Positions 14,796 to 19,749 of a stretch of DNA of 19,749 bases are shown piece by piece (position 1 is the stretch's first letter; each line of letters begins with the position of its first letter). Under the pieces are notes generated by a model, which worked only from the letters and a program-made list of their open reading frames with translations, had not been told where the DNA came from and did not search any database. Source of the DNA: JBBSIG01 sp038232215 (GTDB lineage: Bacteria; Actinomycetota; Thermoleophilia; Gaiellales; Gaiellaceae); contig JBBSIG010000013.1 in NCBI GenBank assembly GCA_038232215.1, positions 1 to 19,749 on the forward strand. The letters run 5' to 3'. The position numbers were made by a program, and so were the translations under genes.

Positions 14796-17561
14796 TCAGG
14801 CGATCTGGCGCGTCGCTTCGGGAGACGACACGTGAGCGAGGACGCCTCGCGCGAGGAGTCGCAGGAATCCGTCGACCACGTGCGCGTCGAATTGACTCCC
14901 CGCGCCGGCTCGGAGTCGCCGGCGCGCCTCCTCGTACGGCAGTCGGCCGCGGTAGGGCCGGTCGGTCGTCATCGCGTGGAAGGCGTCGCAGACGAGGATG
15001 ATCCGCGACTCGATCGGAATCTCCGCGCCGGCTCTGCCGTCGGGGTAGCCCCCGCCGTCGACGCGCTCGTGGCAGTGGCGCACGATCCGGCGCACCTCCT
15101 GCAGCTGCTCGATCGGCGCGAGGATCTGCTCCCCGATCACGGGATGCCGGCGGAGGAGCTCCCACTCCTCGTCGGTCGGAGGACCGGGCTTCGTCAGCAC
15201 GTGCGAGGGGATCCCGATCTTTCCGATGTCGTGGAACAGGGCGCCGAGCTCCAGTCGCTTCAGACGCTCGGGCTCGAGCCGCAGCTCGCGCCCGAGCGCG
15301 AGCGCCCAGTCCCGGATCTGCCGCGCATGAGAGGAGGTGGACTCGTCGCTCGCCTCGAGCGCGTTGGCCAAAGCCTCGACGGTCGCGATGAAGGTGCTCT
15401 CGAGCTGCTCGATGTTGTCTGCGCTCGCGAGCGCGATCTGCGCCTGGGAGCCGATGCCCGAGAGCAGGTCGAGGCGGTGCTGCGAGAACTCGGCGTCCTC
15501 GGCCGGGGCCGCCGCCACGATGCACCCGTATCGCTGCTCCGCGAAACGGAGCGGCGCGACCGCGAAGCGAGAGCTGGTGAGGTCTGCCGGCGCCCCTTCC
15601 AGGATCGCGATCTCGAGCGCGCCGAGCACGAACGGGCGCGTCTGGCCCGCGAACTCCGCAACCACCGCGTGAGGCAAGCGCACGGCCCGCAGCTCTGTGA
15701 GCTGCTCGCTCGAGTACCCCCTCGCCGCGCGTAGTCGGAGGGGCTGACCCGTCGCGTCCTGCAACCAGACCGACTGGCGCGGAGAGGCGACGATCGAGGC
15801 GGTCCCCTCGCAGACGCGCTCGAGCAGCTCGTCCAGGTCGGCTGCCGCGGCGAGCTCCTGGCTGAAGGAGAGCAGTCGATTCGACGTCTCGAGCATCGCC
15901 TTCGCGGTCTGGGCCTCGCGGCGCTCCGCCTCGTAGAGGCGTGCGTTCTCGAGCGCGACCGCCGCATGGCCCGAGAGAACCTCGAGCAGGCGCACGTCGT
16001 CCTCGTCGAACTGCGCCACGCCGAGCTGCGAGACGGCGAGGACGCCGATCACCCGCGAGCCGTAGATCAGAGGCGTCGCGATCTGCGTCTCGTCGACCTT
16101 CGCCGTGCCCGGAACCTGCGCGGCGAAGTCGCACTGGAGCGTGCTCGGCACGAGGAGCGACACGCCCGTCGCGGCCGCGCGGCCCGCGATGCCCTCGCCC
16201 ACGCGGAGGCGCACCGCGCTGCGCGGCTCGCCCGAGGTGGCGAAGTGCTGACGCAGGGCGACCGGCCGCAGCTCGTCTCCCTCGATCACGTAGACGCGGC
16301 AGGCGTGATACTCGAGCAGATCCTCCAGCTCCTCGACGATCGCCTCGCCGATCGCGCTGACGTCGTTCAGCCTGTTGAGTCTGCTGCCGAGAGTCTGCAG
16401 CAGCTTCAGGTGGGCGATCGAGCGGACGCTCCGGGCGTCGCCTCGCTCGTGCGGACGGTCGGCCGCCTGCTCGTCGTAGAGGACGCTCGTGTCCTTTCCG
16501 CGCGCCTTGGCGGCCATCATCGCGGCCTCCGCGCAGGCGACGAGGCGGCGCGGATTGCGCGCATGATCCGGCGCCTGCGTGACGCCGATGGAGACGGTGA
16601 CCGGGGGCGCCGGCTCGACCGCGAGCCCCGCCAGCAGGTTGCGCAGCCGCCGCGCCAGCACGAGCGCGTCGCCCGCGTCCGAGCCGGGCAGAACGACCGC
16701 GAACTCCTCACCACCGATCCGGCACGGGATGTCGCTCGCGCGGACGACTTTTCGCAACGTCTCGGCCACGGCCAGCAGCACCTCGTCGCCGACAGCGTGC
16801 CCGTGCACGTCGTTGACACGCTTGAAGTCGTCGATGTCGAGCATCAAGAGAGCCACGCTGTCCCGCCTGCGCCCGAGCAGGGCGAGCTCGGCGCGCAGCC
16901 GCTCCTGAAAACGGCGGTGGTTGTAGAGGCCGGTCAGGGAGTCGGTCTGGGCCTCGTGCGCCAGCGTGGCATGGATCTCGGCGTTGTCGAGGGCGAGCGC
17001 GGCCGCCTCGGCGAAGCGTTGGACGAGCGCGAACTCCGGGCTCGAGAAGCGCGCCCCCGCTCCCCGGCGGTACACGTTGAGAGCGCCCTTCGTCGAGTCG
17101 CGCGCTACGAGCGGGACGGAGATCAGGGCCTCCTCCTCCTTCAGGGGCGTCCCCGGCACCTGCTTGACGCGAGGGTCGAGCTGAGCCTCGTTTGCGAGCA
17201 CCGGCTCGCCGTGCTCGACGGCCCAACCCGTCAGTCCCTCGCCCCACGCGTTTCGCGTCTGGAGGATCTCGCTGGCCCACCGACCGCGGGCGAGGACGGG
17301 ATCGAGCATCCGCTCGCGCTCGTCCGCTCGCCAGATCGTCAGGCCGTCGTGCGGGACGAGGTCCGTCAAGGCGTCCGCGATCAGCTCGAGCAGCATGTCG
17401 AGGCTCTGCTCGGACAGGATCTCGTGGAAGACCTCTGCGAGGCGCTCGTACGACGCGAGCAGCGGCCCGAGCGCCTCGTGCCCGCCGGCCGGAACAGCGG
17501 CCAGCTCGCGCGGGGGCGAGTGCGAGGTCGTGATTGGGTTCGAAGGCTCCGGCCGCAGCAT
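14796..17561 (-). CDS. GAF-GGDEF-GAF-GAF-HD-GYP cyclic-di-GMP signalling protein
   Basis: 921 residues from the ATG at 17561, soluble, with no membrane segment. Approximate domain order: GAF (55-195), GGDEF (205-365), GAF (400-545), GAF-like (565-715), HD-GYP (720-915). The cyclase motif is G-G-E-E-F (283-287), and an inhibitory I-site R-A-S-D (274-277) sits five residues before it, so the cyclase should be active and product-inhibited. The HD-GYP part keeps His745, H-D-I-G-K (777-781), His806, His829, His831, G-Y-P (838-840) and Asp859, so it may also degrade cyclic-di-GMP. The GAF sensor ligands are unknown. The start is uncertain: no ribosome-binding site precedes the ATG, and the frame stays open to 17888, across the divergent promoter region and protease start. 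It ends 44 bp before the formate dehydrogenase genes. Confidence 0.9.
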   Translation of the reverse strand: MLRPEPSNPITTSHSPPRELAAVPAGGHEALGPLLASYERLAEVFHEILSEQSLDMLLELIADALTDLVPHDGLTIWRADERERMLDPVLARGRWASEILQTRNAWGEGLTGWAVEHGEPVLANEAQLDPRVKQVPGTPLKEEEALISVPLVARDSTKGALNVYRRGAGARFSSPEFALVQRFAEAAALALDNAEIHATLAHEAQTDSLTGLYNHRRFQERLRAELALLGRRRDSVALLMLDIDDFKRVNDVHGHAVGDEVLLAVAETLRKVVRASDIPCRIGGEEFAVVLPGSDAGDALVLARRLRNLLAGLAVEPAPPVTVSIGVTQAPDHARNPRRLVACAEAAMMAAKARGKDTSVLYDEQAADRPHERGDARSVRSIAHLKLLQTLGSRLNRLNDVSAIGEAIVEELEDLLEYHACRVYVIEGDELRPVALRQHFATSGEPRSAVRLRVGEGIAGRAAATGVSLLVPSTLQCDFAAQVPGTAKVDETQIATPLIYGSRVIGVLAVSQLGVAQFDEDDVRLLEVLSGHAAVALENARLYEAERREAQTAKAMLETSNRLLSFSQELAAAADLDELLERVCEGTASIVASPRQSVWLQDATGQPLRLRAARGYSSEQLTELRAVRLPHAVVAEFAGQTRPFVLGALEIAILEGAPADLTSSRFAVAPLRFAEQRYGCIVAAAPAEDAEFSQHRLDLLSGIGSQAQIALASADNIEQLESTFIATVEALANALEASDESTSSHARQIRDWALALGRELRLEPERLKRLELGALFHDIGKIGIPSHVLTKPGPPTDEEWELLRRHPVIGEQILAPIEQLQEVRRIVRHCHERVDGGGYPDGRAGAEIPIESRIILVCDAFHAMTTDRPYRGRLPYEEARRRLRAGAGSQFDAHVVDGFLRLLARGVLAHVSSPEATRQIA

Positions 17562-17645
17562 CGCTTCGAGCAGGTCGACGAGGTCACGCTCAGGATCGAC
17601 CCCTCGCCGCCGCCGTGCCTCCCCCGACGGGGGGACTTCCTCTGT

Positions 17646-17702
17646 CCCGCCAGGCGGGCGCGCGCAACAATGCTTAACGGAGCCGCAACGGCCGCTTAAG
17701 CA
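17646..17702. promoter_or_regulatory. Inverted repeats in the divergent promoter region
   Basis: Two symmetrical elements lie between the signalling gene (minus) and the protease gene (plus). CCCGCC-A-GGCGGG (17646-17658) is a perfect 13-base palindrome. TGCTTAA (17671-17677) and TTAAGCA (17696-17702) are perfect 7-base inverted arms 18 bases apart, and AT-rich against the background. They may be operator sites for one or both divergent genes. TTAACG (17674-17679) and TAAGCA (17697-17702), 17 bases apart, could also be read as a weak plus-strand promoter, which would place the repeat over the RNA polymerase site. Confidence 0.35.
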
Positions 17703-17724
17703 GGCGGGGCTATAAGAGGAGCCT

Positions 17725-18915
17725 GTGGAAGCGAGCCTGACCAGGCGCGGAGTGGGCCTCGTCGCGGCGGCGGTCGGCGGCGCCGCGCTCGCGCTCGGGG
17801 GCGCGGCGCTCCTAGGCGGCTTCGACGGCGGCTCGACCACGGTGCGCGAGCTCGTCGCCCAGCCGAGCGCGTCGCCCGCGGTGTTCAAGAGCGGGAAGCA
17901 GCTGTCGATTCGCGAGATCTACGAGCGCCGCGCGCCGGGCGTCGTGCAGGTCACCTCGACCGGGTCTTCCTCGTCCGGCGAGGGATCGTTCCCGAGCAAT
18001 CCCTTCCCGCTTCCCGGTAGCACGGCGCTCGGCTCCGGCTTCGTGATCGACAAGGGGGGCCACGTCGTCACCAACTACCACGTCGTGCAGGGAGCGCGGA
18101 CCGTGCAGGTCAGCTTCTCGAGCAACGAGAGCGTGCAGGCCCGGATCGTGGGCAGCGATCCGTCGACCGATCTGGCAGTGCTGCAGGTGAGCGTTCCCTC
18201 GCGCGCCCTGACCGCGCTTCCGCTCGGCAACTCCGACCGGGTGCAGGTGGGCGACTCGGTCGTCGCGATCGGCAATCCCTTCGGTCTCAACCGCTCGGCG
18301 AGCGCCGGCATCGTCAGCGCGCTCCAACGCCAGATCGCCGCTCCGAACCGCTATGCGATCGACCACGTGATCCAGACCGACGCCGCCATCAACCACGGCA
18401 ACTCGGGCGGGCCGCTGCTCGACGCCCAGGGCGAGGTGATCGGCGTGAACGCGCAGATCGAGACCGGCTCGAGCGGCGACGGCAACGTCGGGATCGGCTT
18501 CGCGATTCCCGTCAACACCGTCCGCGACGTCGTTGCTCAGCTCATCCGGACCGGCAAGGTCGAGCATCCGGCGCTCGGGATCCGCGGCCAGGCGATCTCC
18601 GGCCAGCTCGCGCGCGTCTTCAGGCTCCCCGTCGCGCACGGAGTGCTCGTGGAGGCGGTCCTGGACGGCAGTGGCGCCGACGAGGCCGGGCTTCGCGCCG
18701 GGTCGACGCGGGTCATGGTTGCGGGCGACAGCTATCTGCTGGGAGGCGACATCATCGTCGCGGCGGGAGGGGTCGAGATTCGCAGCCTCGATCGCCTGCG
18801 CGACCTGATCGCGGCCAAGGAGCCCGGCGATCGCATCGAGCTCCGCATCTATCGGGGCGAGGAAGCGAAGACTCTCACCGTCGAGCTCGGGCGGCAGCCG
18901 GCGACCTCCGAGTAG
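17725..18915 (+). CDS. HtrA/DegP-like S1C serine protease, membrane-anchored, one PDZ domain
   Basis: 396 residues. A short N-terminal stretch and a hydrophobic helix (about 9-32) anchor the enzyme in the membrane with the protease outside. The trypsin-like domain (about 60-275) has the triad His119 (T-N-Y-H-V-V), Asp149 (S-T-D-L-A-V-L) and Ser227 (G-N-S-G-G-P-L). The C-terminal PDZ domain (about 283-390) begins P-A-L-G-I-R-G and contains the ligand-groove segment A-H-G-V-L-V-E-A-V. Such proteins remove or refold damaged envelope proteins and are often stress-induced. The GTG start at 17725 has AAGAGGAG three bases upstream. TATAAG, which overlaps this site, may be chance. Confidence 0.93.
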   Translation: MEASLTRRGVGLVAAAVGGAALALGGAALLGGFDGGSTTVRELVAQPSASPAVFKSGKQLSIREIYERRAPGVVQVTSTGSSSSGEGSFPSNPFPLPGSTALGSGFVIDKGGHVVTNYHVVQGARTVQVSFSSNESVQARIVGSDPSTDLAVLQVSVPSRALTALPLGNSDRVQVGDSVVAIGNPFGLNRSASAGIVSALQRQIAAPNRYAIDHVIQTDAAINHGNSGGPLLDAQGEVIGVNAQIETGSSGDGNVGIGFAIPVNTVRDVVAQLIRTGKVEHPALGIRGQAISGQLARVFRLPVAHGVLVEAVLDGSGADEAGLRAGSTRVMVAGDSYLLGGDIIVAAGGVEIRSLDRLRDLIAAKEPGDRIELRIYRGEEAKTLTVELGRQPATSE

Positions 18916-18923
18916 CCGCTCGA

Positions 18924-18957
18924 ACGGCCTCACCCCCCCGGGAGCCGTCGGCGTTTT
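18924..18957 (+). terminator. Candidate Rho-independent terminator after the protease gene
   Basis: ACGGC (18924-18928) pairs with GCCGT (18944-18948) around a C/G-rich loop that can pair further, and a run of five T follows at 18953-18957. It starts 8 bases after the protease stop and ends about 20 bases before the next start. The stem is short, so this is a moderate candidate. Confidence 0.45.
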
Positions 18958-18977
18958 TCCCGGAAGGACGCGGGCGC

Positions 18978-19358
18978 GTGTCCGTTACAGTCGAGGCCGT
19001 GGACGAAGAGCGGCTCGATCCCGGTCGGCTCCTGCTCGCAGAGGACGAGCAGGTCACGGTCGAGGAGCTGTGGGCCGACGACGGCGGGGACGACCATGCC
19101 GGCTGGTTCTGCGTCCGCACCGACCCGTTCCCCTGCCCCGCGTCCGGCTGCACCTTCGTGGCGGAGTTCATGACGGCGGCGCACCTGATCCTCGTCTGGG
19201 AGCAGCGCGACGATCCGAATCTGCTCCGGCACGCCGGGCGCGCGAAGGAGGTCGGTCGCAACCCGCGGGTGACGGCGTACGAGCCCTCGTTCGGCGCGAG
19301 CGCCTCGTACTACGCCTGGGAGGCGGCCGGCCGGCCGGTTCACGGCATCCGGGCGTGA
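18978..19358 (+). CDS. Conserved-looking protein of unknown function (126 aa)
   Basis: Not recognised. 126 residues from a GTG at 18978, with GGAAGGA about nine bases upstream. The protein is acidic at the N-terminus and then has Cys45, Cys53 and Cys58 in the segment W-F-C-V-R-T-D-P-F-P-C-P-A-S-G-C-T-F, followed by a hydrophobic stretch with His69. The C-x4-C...H spacing loosely resembles half of a zinc-binding knuckle, but the fourth ligand is not obvious. The C-terminal half is rich in aromatic residues (S-Y-Y-A-W). Its TGA overlaps the GTG of the following ligase gene, so the two are probably co-translated. The codon pattern matches its neighbours. Confidence 0.75.
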   Translation: MSVTVEAVDEERLDPGRLLLAEDEQVTVEELWADDGGDDHAGWFCVRTDPFPCPASGCTFVAEFMTAAHLILVWEQRDDPNLLRHAGRAKEVGRNPRVTAYEPSFGASASYYAWEAAGRPVHGIRA

Positions 19359-19749
19359 TCCTCGAGCGTTTCGGGGAGAGCGCCCCGTTCTCGCTCGGCC
19401 TCGAGGAGGAGATCATGATCCTCGACGCCCGGACGCTCGCCCAGGTGCCCGCGGTCGACATGCTCGTTCGCGAGACGGCCGAGCTGCGCTTGCCGGGCCG
19501 GCTCAAGACCGAGCTCTTCGCCTCGGTGGTCGAGCTCAACACCGAGGCGACCGCTTGCGCGTCCGAGGCGCTCGACGCCCTCGCACGACTGAGGCGAGAG
19601 GCCGCCGCCGCCGGTCGAAACGGCCTGCGCATCGCCGCGGCCGGGTCCCACCCGGTGAGCCCCCCCGAGCAGCAGGCCGTCTCCCCCGAGAGCAGGTACG
19701 AGGAGTTCGTCGCCTACGCCGGAGTCTCCGCGCGCCGGCAGGGAGTGCA
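19355..19749 (+). CDS. GCS2-family carboxylate-amine ligase (YbdK/EgtA-like), 5' part
   Basis: Partial gene, about 131 residues before the window ends. The GTG start at 19355 overlaps the stop of the preceding gene (GTGA). The start F-S-L-G-L-E-E-E-I-M-I-L-D is the family's ATP/metal-binding beginning (compare T-I-G-V-E-E-E in YbdK), and E-L-F-A-S-V-V-E-L-N-T matches the next conserved helix (E-x-x-x-S-x-V-E). A-A-A-G-S-H-P is the third landmark. These enzymes join glutamate to cysteine or to other amines. Which substrate this one uses cannot be said from the fragment. Confidence 0.82.
   Translation, partial: MILERFGESAPFSLGLEEEIMILDARTLAQVPAVDMLVRETAELRLPGRLKTELFASVVELNTEATACASEALDALARLRREAAAAGRNGLRIAAAGSHPVSPPEQQAVSPESRYEEFVAYAGVSARRQGV

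Noticed and set aside
14752..16134. N-terminal extension of the NuoEF-type subunit up to 16134
   Set aside because: The extension runs through the GGDEF/HD-GYP gene in a different frame and is Arg-rich. NuoE-like sequence starts just after 14751.
17562..17888. N-terminal extension of the GGDEF/HD-GYP protein to 17888
   Set aside because: It would overlap the divergent protease gene and its promoter; the added residues are low-complexity Pro/Ser/Ala with no signal or domain.
1..19749. tRNA, rRNA, insertion sequence or prophage genes
   Set aside because: None is visible. No transposase, integrase or recombinase motifs occur in any supported frame, and no cloverleaf-like sequence was recognised by eye.

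Overview
This window is very GC-rich (GTG starts dominate, G/C at almost every third codon position) and reads like the chromosome of an actinobacterium. A deep-branching Thermoleophilia-type lineage (Gaiellales/Solirubrobacterales) fits best. The clues are an F420-dependent luciferase-like oxidoreductase, a secreted collagen-like protein with the LLVALGGTSYAAV leader I associate with that class, a stand-alone AcnA aconitase, and several genes that look leaderless. The lineage call is inference; no rRNA or tRNA gene is present to test it.

Layout. Positions 1-999 (minus): a PfkB-family sugar kinase and the first part of an Asp-box (BNR) protein. Positions 1109-4574 (plus): a tight five-gene run of overlapping frames, namely a secreted ferritin-like protein, a helix-turn-helix/Mop (TOBE) protein, and the molybdate/tungstate ABC importer ModA, ModB and ModC. 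Positions 4575-4855: a convergent gap with two inverted copies of a short REP-like palindrome. Positions 4856-9451 (minus): aconitase, a collagen-like secreted protein with an unusual leader, and an F420-dependent oxidoreductase. Positions 9496-17561 (minus): a 63-residue acidic protein, BirA, a formate dehydrogenase catalytic subunit, its NuoE-NuoF fusion partner, and a large GAF/GGDEF/HD-GYP protein. Positions 17725-19749 (plus): an HtrA-like membrane-anchored serine protease, an unrecognised 126-residue protein, and the start of a GCS2-family carboxylate-amine ligase.

The most interesting locus is the formate dehydrogenase. A simple gene call would break it into two pieces at an in-frame TGA (12086-12088). 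That TGA sits exactly where the catalytic selenocysteine of formate dehydrogenases lies. Reading continues in the same frame with the conserved H-A-P motif, and a good bacterial SECIS-like hairpin starts a few bases downstream. I therefore annotate one 909-residue selenoprotein (Sec355). Its NAD/FMN partner subunit overlaps it by 4 bp.

The genes fit together partly. The molybdate importer about 6 kb away could supply Mo or W for the bis-pterin cofactor of the dehydrogenase, and the NuoE-NuoF fusion would pass formate electrons to NAD+. Aconitase, BirA and the F420 enzyme are general metabolic neighbours with no obvious direct link. No selenocysteine machinery (selA, selB, selC, selD) and no FdhD/FdhE maturation gene lies in the window, so these must be elsewhere if the reading is right.
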